Origin: Pyxicephalus adspersus | Lineage: Eukaryota; Chordata; Amphibia; Anura; Pyxicephalidae | Length of the DNA: 64,000 nt | Assembly (NCBI RefSeq): GCF_032062135.1 | Contig: NC_092860.1 | Location: 154,770,403 to 154,834,402 of the forward strand | Direction of reading: 5' to 3' | In this document: positions 1 through 12,269 of the stretch, in pieces | How positions within the stretch are numbered: the first letter of the stretch is position 1 | Layout: each line of letters begins with the position of its first letter | The notes under the pieces: model-generated | Told to the model about the DNA's origin: nothing | Database searches by the model: none | What the model saw: only the letters and a program-made list of their open reading frames with translations | Made by a program: the position numbers and the translations under genes

Positions 1-620
1 ACTCTGCAATAATACCAGTGCACCCCAACATTATCCTCCCTTCCTGAATCCCCATTTTACCTTTCAAAACTACCAGTGCTTCCTAATACCTGTCTCCCAC
101 TTTTCTGAGCCCCATGTCACCCCAAGTTAATAACAGTGCATCATCTCTCTCCTTCTATCTGAACCTCATATAACCTTGAAATAATAGCAGTGCACCCCAT
201 CACCCATGTCCCACCTCCTTGAACACCCATATCTGCCTGCAATAGCACTGAACCTCATCACATGTCTCACCCCTTCCTGTAGCCCAATATCACCTCACAA
301 CAAGAACTGTGCACCTATATCACCTGTGTCTCTTTCTAAACCCCATATAACCTTCGATCATAGCAGTGCACCCTTCACCTGTACCCCATATCACCCTGCA
401 ATAATACTATTGCACACCATTATCTGCTCCGCTCCTAAATCCCTACCAAGACATATAATACCAGGGATTCCTATGACTTGTCTCTACCAATACCCCAATA
501 TCACCCGACATAAGGGTGCACCTTATCACCTGCCCCCCCATGACAACCTGCAAAAATATCAGTGTACCACCTGCTACAATAAAGGCATGGCACCCCAGGA
601 TAACTCAAACTTTCTATAAT
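1..620. repeat. Degenerate ~60-bp tandem array
   Basis: A unit containing 'ATAATACCAGTGCACCCCA', then a CT-rich stretch and 'CCCCATATCACC', recurs with drift through the first 600 bases. The copies differ by substitutions and small indels. It is an old minisatellite that continues left of the window. The open frame across it is a by-product of the C-rich repeat. Confidence 0.7.
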
Positions 621-639
621 ATAGAAACCACACAGAACA

Positions 640-1490
640 AAACCTTTTTTTTTGGAGTGTTTTAAGTGTATTTTTTCCCTGTACTTTTAATGTGCTCTGC
701 CAAGCACCACCTAGATTCAGATTACAGATCAGATGCTTCGGGTGCACCTACAATATAGCTCTGGAGGGCATGTGCAGTTAAGGTCAAGTTTAACTAAAGC
801 ATACAAAATACTGAGTGTGGACCCAAAGCTGCCTAAAGGGAGGACCCATACCTGGATAAGGGTGGACCCCTACCTGGCTGGTGGTGAATTTATACCTGGC
901 TTGTGGAGGACTCACACTTACTGCTGCTGAGAGATTAGCTGTATGAGCTTTTACCTATGTAAAATTCTAAATATAACTTTTCACTTTTAGATTCAATAGG
1001 ATTGTTGTCTTTTTTATAGTTAGGTGACACATATACCTGAAAAGTCCCACCATGGTTTATTTTTTTATAGTGTAAATTAGGGATATGATATATTTGGACT
1101 TGTTTTATTTATTATTATCTCCTGTCATTTACTTCCCATGGGAAGATTACTCATTAAAGCTTTATGAATACTTTATGACTAATGCTATGGAATTATAACT
1201 TGAAATCAATAACCCATCCTGAGAGCCCAGGAAGAACCCTTCACAGAACTTCCTGCTACCTGTAGAATAGAGAGAATGTGGAGAAGATTTATTCTAGGAA
1301 AAAATACGGAACAATTTGTAGGAATTGCTAATCAGATTTTTTTAGTCTAATTGGGCCACATACCCTGATATGGATCATGTAAATGGTATAAAAAAAAGAA
1401 AGAAATAGCCAGGCTATTTGTATTTGTGGCATTTATATTTAGAAGAGGTATACAGGTTTGTTCCTAAAGATAGGAATATGCATACCACAA
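640..1490. other. No recognisable gene or repeat
   Basis: AT-rich sequence with no splice-site-flanked open frame, no long inverted repeat and no family I recognise. Confidence 0.4.
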
Positions 1491-1619
1491 TATAATGGGT
1501 GTATTCACAATACAAACATGGTTGAGGTCAGCCCCAATGCGTATAGCAGCACAGGGGTTCCTTTTCACCTATTTACTAGACATAAACTCCCTAAAAAAAT
1601 TAGTAGTTAAACAATCTGT

Positions 1620-1659
1620 GTCCCAACGCATTTCACCTCCAAGAACTTCTTCAGGGGAC
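1620..1659 (-). ncRNA. Hammerhead-ribozyme-like core motif 1
   Basis: Read on the minus strand, the segment has CTGAAGA, a 13-nt stem-loop region, then GAAA and TGCGTT. It is flanked by GTCCC and GGGAC, which can form a perfect 5-bp stem I. CUGANGA...GAAA is the conserved hammerhead core, and such minimal motifs are known in Penelope-like retroelements. Stem II is poor (A-U, mismatch, then three pairs), so activity is doubtful. A Penelope-type coding fragment begins about 220 bp away, but on the other strand. Confidence 0.45.
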
Positions 1660-1880
1660 TATTGTATATTGCTGGCTGCATAAAAGCATATTTCAGATGT
1701 AAGTCCTTTCATATTGTCTACATTAATGTTCATTTGCCATACATAGCATACATTGTACTTGATTCTGTTATAGTTCAAACACATTGGCAAATGCATAAAC
1801 ATAGTATACATTCCATTTCCAATCCCCAAACAGTTCCATGGACCAGTTTCTACTGAAAACAAACAAAGATCCAAGAAATT

Positions 1881-2490
1881 GTGAACCTCTCCAACTACCA
1901 ACTGACTGATGCAGAGAGAGAGGTCCTAACAATGGGCCTTACTTATTGCCCACCTAACAATTATGACAAGTTTGAGGTAATTAAAGACGTTAACTTATTC
2001 GCCCGCAGACTTCTTTTGAAATGCATGTATGACCCAGTCAAGGAAGATACTTACACTAATGCATTGAGCACCTGCAAAGATTTCAAAATGGAAGACTTCA
2101 GAACTGTTTGAGATTCTATTCAATTGCTGATGGAAAGCGAACCCTTTGAGTCACAGAAAGCCACCATCAGCATTACAAGTCCAGCTAAGAATCCATTATT
2201 GAGAAAAGCTAAATCTGGATTTTTTCCCGCAACTCACGCTGAATCCTTGCATACAACGGTTCGTAGACCTGGTTACAACTGATATACCTAAGAGCAATTT
2301 GACAGGTGAACACACCCCCTACAATTTCACCAATACCATGAAGAAAATGGTATACACTCTCAAGAGAAATAAAGACATAGTTATTAAACCACCAGATAAG
2401 GGGGGCAACATTTTAATTATGAATACTACCCACTACAAGTCTTTATGCCTCCATATACTCAACAACAAAGACTGGTATCAGCCAAAATAG
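1881..2490 (+). pseudogene. Penelope-like element, N-terminal coding relic
   Basis: Two open pieces (about 1881-2110 and 2299-2490) in related frames, with stops and a frame break between them, resemble the region before the reverse transcriptase of vertebrate Penelope-like elements. The first contains 'LTYCPPNNYDKFEVIKDVN' followed by an 'FARRLLLK' helix. The second contains 'DIVIKPPDKGGNILIMN', the typical 'IVIKPADKGG' block. The polymerase core and the GIY-YIG endonuclease are missing, so this is a dead, truncated copy. The family assignment rests on motif recall, not on an alignment. Confidence 0.65.
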
Positions 2491-2999
2491 GAAAAAGGGG
2501 GAAATATAAGGGTGTTAGAGCCTCTCACCTCCAGGCCATCATCATGGGTAAGGATATAAATCAGCCATTGTAACTTTATGACTGCATAGTAAGTCCAGAG
2601 TAGAGAAGAGTACTCGAAAGTGACGAAACTGGAGAAAACAAAACCCTGGTATCTGTGAGTGTTTCCGGTTTTTGACCAGAGCTGACCAAAATATCAATCC
2701 ACTCTAGCAAGGCAATGGGCAACTGTAGGGGAGAAGGATTGCTTGTAGCGTGCGGGAACACAGGCTTCTGCTGCATTTAGAAGATATGCAGCAAGGATTT
2801 ACAATATTTGGTTTGGCATGAATATCTGTGAATTTTTTAATAATTGCAAGAGCACTCAACCAGAAAGATTACAAGGCAAGACAACACCAAAAATGTAATG
2901 TGCTTGATTGAGTAATGTTCTTGATACTTTGTTGCAATGTCAACAGATAGGACTAACATGGATGAATATTTTTTTAATTGCGTTCTTGATATTTATTGG

Positions 3000-4760
3000 C
3001 TAATGATGGCCCCAGTCTGAAATAAAAGGTTGTCTGTTTGTTGATCAGTGGATTCTAAATGAAGATTTTGTTCCCATTTGTAAACAAATGAAGGACATTT
3101 TTCAAAGGAAAGTAGTAATTGATATGCTACAGAGAGCATGCCTTAAATAGTGCACCTCAAGGAACAAGGTTTCTAACAGAATGAGGCCTACCAAAATGGA
3201 GTCAATGTAGCAAATTACTGGTATTCAAACTGGGAAGAGAAGAGTCAATCTGAAACTATTAATTTAATATTGGCCCATCCTGAGAGTCCTAGGAGTCATG
3301 ATAAGTGCTCAAATCACCCTTTCATGAGCTCCAGAACAAACAAGAACCCTGACTGGGAAATGAGCATGCTCCAGGATAGGGTGACAGAAAGGATGATAAA
3401 CCTAATGTACACAAATAGTAAGAAACCACCTTTAGTGTAGCTCCAATCAAGGGATGGTCCTATAGTGTGAAGATTACTTTGTGAGGCCAAAGCTGCACCT
3501 TTTAATAGGTTGGGAGACATAGCACTTTCCATTACCAGCCACTGCTTTAGATTTTTATGTTTACATCAATCAGTCTGATTAAATGGACGGCTTGGTAATA
3601 GAGGATCAGAGAATGCCAAACCTCCACAAGGTTTAGGGAGTCAAATGAAAAACGTGTGCTCATTTTTCAAATGTTACATTTACCATACCACGTGAAAGCA
3701 CACCAGCAGATCTATACGTATTGAGCTAACAAGTGGTAGAAAGTTTAGATCAATCATTTGGGAAATGTTTTGCAGGAATATGCATTCGTGGAAACAAGGT
3801 TGAGACATCACATTTTTGTAAATAGAATTTGTAATTGAATTGTGTAGGATAAGTGTGGAGTTCTTTTACCAGGCAAGTCAAGTAGTCGCAGTCATCAAAA
3901 TATAAAAAATGAGGTCATCTGCATATGCTGCTACTTTATGATCTGATTGTTCCACTTAGAGTTCAGGAATGTCCAGGTTAGATCATTTTTATTGAAATGT
4001 GTCTAAGAAGGGGATCTAACATAAGAACGAAAAGAGGGGAAAAGGTGCAACCCTGTCTCAAACCCTTAGTCTTTCAGAATAGATGCAAGAGAATACCATT
4101 AGCATAAACACTAGCAGATGTGCAAGAATATAAGGCCTTAATCTATGCAGTGAGGTAATCTGGTATACCTATATAAAGGACATTGTCATTTGAAAGAAGA
4201 CTCAGTCAAAAGCTTTGTTGTATCGGCAGAAACCAACATCATTGGCAAATATTTTAATGTTGCTAAGAGTTCTGATGAAAACATCTCTAGCTTCCTTGTT
4301 AAGACAAAGGCCACTCTGGTCAGGGTGTATAAGATATTGAAGAAATGGAATTAAACATTAAACAATAAACCAGCAAATAGTTTTAGAGCATAATTAATAC
4401 TAAGGGAATGGGGCTATAACTGGCACAAGAATGGATTTTTTATCAGATTTTGTGACAACTGTGATATGTGCAGAGTCTGTGGGTAATCGATTCTTTTTGA
4501 TCCATTTTCTTGTAGATTTACTGGTGTGCTTGGGACCATTGTCATGCTGCATGACCCAATTTCAGCCAAGTTTTCAGAAAGATTCCCTTAGATTTGACCC
4601 CAGAAGCTCTATAAGCTAAAATACTTCTGAAATCTACCATGGAATAACTTTATTGAATATCCAGACCTAAAACTTTGATGTCCTTCTTTTCATTTAAGAT
4701 TTTAAAGTCCCGCTTTTGGTATATAACTTTGTATCTTATGACATAAGGCGTTGTACTCTA
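3000..4760 (-). pseudogene. L1/Tx1-like LINE reverse transcriptase relic
   Basis: The minus strand carries, in broken frames, the order of blocks expected of an L1/Tx1-clade LINE reverse transcriptase. A degenerate N-terminal part lies near 4350-4700. A 'ND.GF...KAFD' stretch lies near 4200-4270, a 'GLRQGC' block near 4050, and a YADD-type catalytic box near 3920, where the codons read AYADDL. Stops and frameshifts are frequent. A degenerate C-terminal part appears to continue to about 3.0 kb. No intact endonuclease is seen upstream (above 4.8 kb). Non-functional; boundaries are approximate. Confidence 0.65.
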
Positions 4761-5516
4761 CAGGATCCACAATATAAATATTATTTCCGTTATGTTAGTA
4801 GATTTCCATGTTGAATCCCCACAACATTTCAATTTGATTGAAAAAGGGCAGAGACTGAGGTAGTCCATTACTCCTTTATATTTTTTTTTACCAATTCTTG
4901 GTGGATTTGTTATTGTTCTTGGAGTCAAAATATTTCAATGGCACCTTTATGCTTCCAGCTCCACTTTTTGACAGACAATAAAGAATCAGTATTAGAGCCA
5001 GGAGCTAAGGAGCTCGGGGGTCCCCAAAAGAAACCAGCCGTTTATTTTGTAGGCTGTAATAGAAATAGATGTAGATTTGAGTGTTTTTGTTTACATTTAC
5101 TCTATTTCTTATTTAAGCCCCATTTTAAATCCGGACAGTCTAAGAATTGACCGTATAGGGTCCGTGTAATACCATGCAGGCGTATGGAATTTTTGATCTG
5201 GGTATCTGTATATGATTGATGACAAACAATGGATGATTCTGTTTATAATGTGAAGACCAAATGTATATATAGTAAATAACACCTATTCATCTCCTATAAG
5301 CTGTGGTTTGCTGCATACCCTGGTGGGAATACAGTATAATTTGGGAGGACAAAAACAGGGTATTTTTCAATGCAGTAGTGTATATAGTATGACAATGTTA
5401 CAATTCACAGTAGTACACGTATCAATTATACATAAAATGTTGTCACTTGATAATCAGGGGAGTAAAGTACAGATATTAGACATTGATTTCTAGGTGCAAG
5501 GCAAATAGATATCATG

Positions 5517-5555
5517 TCCCGATGCGTTTCGTCCTATATGGCTTCCTCAGGGAAA
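5517..5555 (-). ncRNA. Hammerhead-ribozyme-like core motif 2
   Basis: The minus strand reads CTGAGGA, a 13-nt spacer, then GAAACGCATC. TTCC before the core can pair with GGGA after the expected cleavage position. It has the same layout as the motifs at 1620 and 6400. Stem II is imperfect. Probably the remnant of a Penelope-like terminal repeat. Confidence 0.45.
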
Positions 5556-5559
5556 TTTT

Positions 5560-7420
5560 AGACATCAGAGTGCAGTATTAGAAGCTTGTGCGAAGAGATC
5601 ACAAAGGAGTCAATGGTGCAACTCATCAATCTAGATACTGGGGTGGATGGAAAGTAAAATCCAGGGGGCGCAGGTGCCAGATGGTGTTGCTGTTGTAGAC
5701 GAGCAGCAGCAACCTTGCTTTTTAAGCAAGTCATAAAGTAGGTAAAGAAAACCTAAAACAAATGGAACAAAAATTATTATATTCGGTAATAAAAAATTAT
5801 GAAATACCATATCTGAGTGTTGATTGTTTTAAATATTTCTTCTAATACAAAATAACAAAAGAGATGCAAAATCTAGTTTGGAATGGCTTTGGTCCTGAAC
5901 ACACATTAGAATTCTTTCCCTGTAAAAAATCTTTTTTGATCCTTTCCAATGAAAGGAGAATGAATGAGCACTGTACATGCAGTTGTATTTAGAGAGGGGA
6001 GGATGAACGAGGATGGGCAACTGGCTGTGGAAGGTACTGCAGTTGTACTTGTATGGCCGTTCAATACAAATATTAAAAGGAAAAGTTTTATATCATAGAT
6101 GACAGATTAGTACAACATTTGTAAATGACAAATCAATTTAATTACATGAGAGAAACATCAGTAATAAAAATAGTACAAAAGGTGTTTATTAAAAGTGCAT
6201 GTATACATCCAAAGGATTTCTTATAAAATTTTCAAATTCAATACAGAATTTACATATTCTTCTAGAAGAAGTGTCTTGCAAATATTAAACAGCCTGTATC
6301 CAGCATCCTCAATGTTTTATAACATTTATAAAGGGGGAATATTAGTGCATTTATTTCTCCGCTTACTTATTTAATTTGTGGTCTTTGCACCAAGGTATTC
6401 CAGTGCGTTTCGCAGATCACAGACTCTATGCTTCCTCAGGGGTGGGTGTATTGGAATTGAGGATGTGCGGTTGAAGCTTACATCAAAAATAAATCATAAT
6501 GAAAAAGTAAAACATCGTTTTGTTGACACTGAACAAAAGTATTGATAGATTGAAAATACATTGAAGGAGAAACCATACCTTACAAGCTGTCAGTCCTGAA
6601 CTCACTCATTTCCTATTAATGTGTAACTCCAAGAGATCGGAGTCACAACTTTTCCACTAGTGGAATTTTCAGGCTGACACGTGGCATATCTATGAGTCAC
6701 TCAGCTATGGAACATTTACCAGGGGGATACTATCTGTCAGCCTTCTAGGGAATCTATCAGTCTGGGCTAGAAGCAAAGGAGGGGACACTGAGACGGGAAG
6801 AGCCATTTAGTAGTTTACACTGGCATGCCTTTATCTCAATTGTAACTCCTCAAAATGTTAATTTTGGTTTCTCTCCCTTCTTTTCTTTTGGGGTCATTCT
6901 CATCTGATTATGGGTTTTAGTGTTCTCCCAATCCCCTTTTAGCTGGGTGCACCGCCCAGCACTTTTCAGTAGCCACCTGGCTCTTTTTGGATGGTTACTG
7001 AAAATGTGGGTCTTCATGAACAATGGACAGTTGGGGCATAACATAAAGATAATGAAAAAATGGGACATACCAAGGGAGTGGAAGTTTGAAAGTTGCAACA
7101 ATGTATATGGGGTGGTGGAAAGCTGACAGAATTATGGGGGTTACTGTATGGTAATCTATGTTATTGTGATTGTAGGTATACATTACAACTATTATAAAGT
7201 TGCTGAAACGATGGTGGGACAAATAAACAACACAAGGGCACTCAGCTTCCATAATTCATATTACTGCTATGGGAATCCAATGAAGAGTAGAAACCAGAGA
7301 TCCGATAACTATGAGTATGAAAAAAGTAAGCCCATAATGGACCTACTGTAAAAGTAATTACAGTGTGATGATTTTGTCATGTGATTGGTGTTCCAAAAAG
7401 TAGGTGTGTGCTTTGAAGTA
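5560..7420. other. Intergenic, mostly unassigned
   Basis: Apart from the hammerhead-like motif at 6400-6446, I see no coding exon. Opposite-strand open frames at 6.85-7.25 kb overlap each other and show no domain. Confidence 0.4.
6400..6446 (-). ncRNA. Hammerhead-ribozyme-like core motif 3
   Basis: The minus strand reads CTGAGGA, a spacer closed by GCA/TGC pairing, then GAAACGCACT. CC before the core faces GG after it as a short stem I. Of the five motifs in the window this one has one of the better stem II candidates. Confidence 0.45.
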
Positions 7421-7491
7421 ATTTAATACATTTATTCATGTACGCCACAGCCAAAGAGATCACAGATCAAGCAGGAGACCTCAAGGATGTA

Positions 7492-7534
7492 ATGGGATTC
7501 TCATTCACAAAAATACTTCACTTTGCAGTGCTAA
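7492..7534 (+). CDS. Gene A, candidate signal-peptide exon (CD2/SLAM-like)
   Basis: An ATG with purine at -3 and G at +4 opens a 14-codon frame, MGFSFTKILHFAVL, ending one base into a codon at a consensus donor (A|GTAAGTAT). Phase 1 is the phase needed by the Ig exon at 8961; the junction codon would be AAT (Asn). In-frame codons run upstream to another ATG at 7438, and a weak TATA-like TTTAATA sits at about 7422. The hydrophobic core is short for a signal peptide, so this is the least certain exon of gene A; the true first exon could lie elsewhere. With this start the protein would be 195 residues. Confidence 0.35.
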
Positions 7535-8960
7535 GTAAGTATCATCTTGATCTTTGTAATGTTTACCTGTGGTTGCCCTGCGTGTTGGGGTTTGCTATTT
7601 ATATTGTGACCGTCTAATCAATATAACCTGCGGATTACGTGATGTTGTTTTTCTTTATTAAATATCCTACACTGTATTCTTTATTTCTATTATTATTATA
7701 TATTGGTGTTAGATGATGTCTTGTTATTGCCATAGGATAAATGTTGTGAGTTGTGACAAATAATTTGTTACCATACTGAAGGATGCATGCTAAGCTTTCT
7801 TACTTCCAATATACGTGTATTTATATATTAACAGCACAATCTAGCAGTTCCAACAGTTCTTACACAAATACATTTTATTAAAGTAGAATTCCACCTTTAC
7901 CAATGCATTTTTGTTTGCTTGTCGACTTCTTCTCCTGGTGTTATGTATGCTGGTCAGAACGTAATCCTGGGCCTCTGAAAGCCTGGGGCAAAATCTGAGT
8001 TGCTGAAAGTGACAAATAGATCCAAGCTTGTTTATCTGATGAAGGTTAGACATCAAATCTTCATAAATTAAAATTTCCACACGATAACAGTTGGATTTGG
8101 AGAGACTTTGGACCAAAAGTCAACACGGTCACCAGACAGCTGTTATTTGCAAGCCGAATATTTTAGTATTCCTTCCTCACTCCTCCCCTCCCCAGCAAGT
8201 CTGATTAACACTAGACAGAAACAGAGATATAAATAGCTTTATATTTGCTTGCTCACAGCATGAGTTCAGTTTACTAAACTGAATAAGTTTAAGATTGCTG
8301 CAAACTCTTTACAGCAAACTTCAGGTGCTCACCGCTCACTGAATATCAACTTTAAAGCAAATGTCAATGTAAAGTAAGCTTGCAGCCAGCTGTTTACCTT
8401 GATGACCACTTTATATATTGCCAGCCAATGGGAAAACTGACCGCTGTATACATTAGCAACCAGCTGGGAGACATTACAGAAAATGTTTTCACCATTCAAG
8501 GACATTTCTGGTGACTATCCCTTTTATATAATTAAAAAAAAAAATGTGTTTTGGGGGAGGTCCTCTTCCTTTCTGTATTTATTGGGAGTCTTGCATTACA
8601 TATCCCACGAGGATGTGGGCTGCTCAATAGGATCATAACTTTACAGGCGGAGGAAGACACATCAGCCAATCTGGACACATTGGGAGATCAGATGCCCTAA
8701 CAAAGAATAGAAAGATAAATCTCATAGATGAGTTTCAAATGAGAAAGATGGGTTTTAGGAGCCATAATACCAATATTTTACTTGTTAATAATCAATACCG
8801 AAATGAAACATCCTGTGTGACCTAACAACATGAGAATTGTACATACAATATTGGTTATTTATGCAAGTCAATGAGTAAGATACTTAGGATTCTCATCAAT
8901 CATTACAATGTAGTAATCATAGAAGCAATCTGTAATGTAACATATTTGTTTTCTCTGCAG
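7535..8960. other. Putative intron 1 of gene A
   Basis: No other recognisable exon. A good TATA-like string (ATATAAATAG) at about 8227 is followed by no usable signal-peptide frame. A 91-codon minus-strand frame at 7841-8116 has no recognisable domain. Confidence 0.35.
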
Positions 8961-9281
8961 ATACAAATGCTTCAAAAACTAATTTTATAACCACAAAGAT
9001 CGGATCCGATATTCATCTCCTAATGCCAGAACTGATTGATGGCAGCGAGGAATTGTTCTGGGACATTTTTGCTGGTGATAAACATATAGGGAATTATCAC
9101 AATGGTCTAAAGGCCCTCAACAAATATCAGAGCCGTCTTGAATATATTTCAGATTCCAGGACCATCATTCTAAGAAAATGGACACCAGCTGATGGCCTGA
9201 GCTTCAGAGTTGATATACTAAGTAGCAATATAAAGAATCAATTGACTTCCTACAACGTGTATTACAACATAACCATTGATG
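8961..9281 (+). CDS. Gene A, V-like Ig domain exon (CD2/SLAM/CD48-like receptor)
   Basis: A pyrimidine-rich acceptor (TTTTCTCTGCAG) and a consensus donor (G|GTGAGT), both phase 1, enclose 107 codons with no stop. The product is an extracellular V-type Ig domain. 'ELFWDIFAGDKHIGNY' covers the B-C strands with the core Trp, 'YQSRLEYISDSRTIILR' covers the D-E strands, and 'WTPADG' stands where other V domains have the D-x-G/A-x-Y turn. There is no cysteine, so the usual B-F disulfide is absent, as in the first domain of CD2, CD48, CD58 and SLAM proteins. Possible N-glycosylation sites are NAS near the N-terminus and NIT near the C-terminus. The paralogous exon at 45612 has exactly the same length. 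The role is inferred: homophilic or heterophilic leukocyte adhesion. Exact orthology within the CD2/SLAM family cannot be decided here. Confidence 0.8.
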
Positions 9282-11005
9282 GTGAGTCTGTGAAAGCTTG
9301 ACATGGAACCTTCAGGCAAACAGCTAATTAATAGATTGAGGTCATTGAGTTCCCCCATTTGGTGAATAAATCATCATCATCACCCAGTTTGGAGGTGACC
9401 TGTGAAAGTTAAGAGTTTACTTTTGCTATCACAAAAGAGAAAAGAGATTCATATTATAGGCAGGTGGTTTGGCACTTTTTCAAAAGATTGTGGGACATAA
9501 TGAAGACGAGGAAGCCATTAGGGATTTTGGTAGTTGGATCCAGGCAGTCTATTTGACTGCAAAACCAGCTCCATGTTTGCAGTGAAGGATGAATATGAGA
9601 AGGAATGCAGAAGAAGCAGCCATGATGGTTTCCTAGAATAATCCTGGAAAATGGTCACATTACTATGTAATACCAGCTCCATTTTTTTATTAAAATGGAT
9701 TCCTGGATAGAACTGGACCTTTCTGTAATCAAGTCCCATATCGTCCTAGAATTTTCCTTAGTCCTGGCGTGGTGGATGTGGCAGTGCTGCCATCTTCGGT
9801 CTTCTATTCCGGTCTTTTTGCTTGGTCACTTGATCTTGCACCCACAGGTGTGAGATCGGGAGACGTAGACTGCGGCAAAAGGAAAAAAAAAAAGCCAATC
9901 TCACTGCACGTGCATGAGACTAGCATCTCTTTCCCCTTAGTGAAAAATGCTCCTTCTGCAGCCAAGGATGCATGAAATAAGTATCCCAGGAGGCTCTGCG
10001 CTCCCATTCAGACTTGAACGTCACAATGATCAAGACTTAAAGGGGTGGTGCTGCACCCTTTCTTTTTTTTAAAAAAAGGGTGATGCACTTAAAAAAAAAT
10101 TACATTTTTATTTTACATATAAGGGATGTCTACCTATGTAAAGTAAAAGGGTTTAGGTCCGCTTTAACAGGGTATTGCGAGTAGGGTTTACAGGCATGTT
10201 AGCGCACTTGAATATTCTAAGAAAGGCCCCTAATTTACATCCCCTCACCCATGCGTCCAGCTGTGTCTTCTGAAATGTTCTTGTAACATGAAAAGTTTTG
10301 ACAGCTTTGGACTTGTGTACAGTAGACTTTAATCAGCAGCTCATGATCATGGCAAATAGCTTTTCTTTTTAATTAGTACCTTGGTCAGAAGAAAATGCTA
10401 GGTCTCTGTTCACCAAACCCTAAGTAGAAGTGTTAAGAACAGTTTGTGACTAGATGCTGGAAAGATGCTGGAGACCAAACACACATGATGGCTCCGATGG
10501 CAGACCAATTCACCTGGCATCTTTCTGTCAATATTACCACTTTTTAAATATTTTTTGCATTGAAATCTAAAGTGATTGATTCATGGCAAGGAAATGCTCA
10601 GTTTAAAGCTGGCTGAATTAAACCCAGAAGATAGCTTTCAAGGTCAGATGCCCTTGTTTTGGCCATAGGCTAGTACCTTCTTGTTGTACAGGTGTTTAAA
10701 CACTAGAATGGTAGTATACTAGATGGCAAGACTCAGGATTTAACTTTTGACTATGGGAGACTAAGAAATCTTTGTGCCAACATTGACAAAAACATGTCTA
10801 AACAAAAGTACACTACTGTACGTACACTACTGATTTGGCAAATATACCATTTAAAGATCCTCCTTTGGAAAGCTTTCTGCTTAGCGTTTAGTTTTAATGT
10901 ATATTATATATATATACACACATCACAACAACACACATATCTTCATCTTTTTCTTACTATTTTCATAATTTTTTTTCGTACTATTTTCATAATTCTGTTT
11001 TCCAG
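9282..11005. other. Intron 2 of gene A
   Basis: Non-coding. Segments around 9596-9690 and 10190-10640 resemble the intron after the Ig exon of gene B (46200-46580). A C/G-richer block at about 9755-10190 has no counterpart in B and looks like a later repeat insertion. Confidence 0.6.
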
Positions 11006-11110
11006 ATGATGAAACTGGTCATGAAATATTGACCCTATCCATTTTTGCTGTTATTTGTCTGGTGGTACCATTTGTCCTGACCTATGCGGTCCTTCTAGTC
11101 TACTCTTTCT
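11006..11110 (+). CDS. Gene A, transmembrane exon
   Basis: The acceptor (TTCTGTTTTCCAG) and donor (T|GTAAGT) are both phase 1. The exon encodes an acidic juxtamembrane stretch (DDETGHE), then about 25 hydrophobic residues (ILTLSIFAVICLVVPFVLTY and AVLLVYSF), ending at a cysteine codon completed by the next exon. This is a single-pass type I membrane anchor. Reading past the donor gives a longer open frame to 11223, which could serve as an intron-retained tail, but the donor is strong. Confidence 0.75.
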
Positions 11111-12142
11111 GTAAGTATCAAAGTGGTGAGTATTCTAAAATTCTAGATCATTACAAGGCAACTTCACCCAAAACTGATACTTCAAGTTTCATTCCTAGTA
11201 CAGAATCACCAATTCTCAGCTAGAAAAGTCTACTCACCCGCTCCTCATTCTCATGCCTCTCAGTGACATGGCTGGGCATCCTGGGCTCCTGGGTCTGGCA
11301 GCACTAAATGAGCACAGACATGCATGCGCATACACATGAATTTCAGTCTTCTGTACCACTGTTCTGTTTATAGGAGACGATAAAAACAAACCATCCAGTG
11401 GTTGTTTTGGAACTTTAACTTTCATAATGTAATGGTATAGTTTATAATAACAGGTGGGTTATTACCCAGCTATATCAGATTCTGCCCCCCGTTTCCAACT
11501 GGCCAGTGGCCAAAGGAAGCCCCAACTGCTTGTGATAACATTAGCTTCTAGATGCTAAGGGTGTACTTAACCACTGTGTATTTATTACTGACCGTGTCCT
11601 TTTTGAAGTCTGCAGCTGATTCTTTTCTGACCAATGCCCCACCTCTGCCATTTCTGGTTCTAGGGTAGCTAGAATTCAAAATAAATAAAATCCTCTAATT
11701 TTGTTGTGTCTAAAACCCCATTCAAAACTTGAATGTTTGAAAGGGGTGCCCATTCATCAGATTCATGCTGATGACATTATTTACAAATTTTATCAATAGC
11801 ATTCTAAAAAATACTTTGGTCAGAGGGTCCAGTATCCCTCCTTGGGGTGGGGGGTAATGTAGAAGTCTACTTACTAGGGATTTTTTCTCATGCCATGCAG
11901 TGAAATGGTTTGTGTCCAGCTGTGGCCATTTTGCTTTCTGGACCCCCATTTCAGGCAGCACTACACAGGTATGAATTTGCCAATGCTCACACATCAGTCT
12001 TCAGTGGCTCTGTGTTGTATTTGGGACTGCAGCTTCCATAAATGATAGTTAAATGACCCGGCCGTGAGTTTCTTGTCCTCTCCGATTTCCTGTTTATTCA
12101 ATGCCATCATTTGTGCATTCTGAGCAAGGACCTAATTATAAG

Positions 12143-12150
12143 TATTTAAA
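12143..12150 (+). promoter_or_regulatory. TATA-like box before orphan signal exon
   Basis: TATTTAAA lies 57 bases before the ATG at 12200, which leaves about 30 bases to a start site near 12175. It supports a separate transcription start inside the last intron of gene A. Confidence 0.3.
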
Positions 12151-12199
12151 GCATTGTTAGACTGGAGGACTTGTATCTGGGCTGCATTGACTGTGGACC

Positions 12200-12269
12200 A
12201 TGGCCTATAAGATATTTATTTTCTGGTATGCTTCTCTATTGTGTTCATTTGTGGCTCAGGAACATAAAT
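12200..12269 (+). CDS. Orphan signal-peptide exon
   Basis: An ATG in very good context (GACCATGG) opens 23 codons: MAYKIFIFWYASLLCSFVA, then QEHK. It ends in phase 1 at T|GTAAGA. The segment is a textbook signal peptide with likely cleavage after SFVA. It lies inside the last intron of gene A, between the transmembrane and tail exons. Phase 1 would let it join the tail exon at 12655 (a short secreted product), a distant Ig exon such as 45612, or an exon now lost. I see no Ig exon between 12.3 and 45 kb. It may be the start of a degraded third paralogue or an alternative promoter. Confidence 0.5.

Noticed and set aside
8227..8430. ATATAAATAG as the promoter of gene A
   Set aside because: The ATGs that follow are closed by stops within a few codons and no phase-1 donor is linked to a signal peptide.
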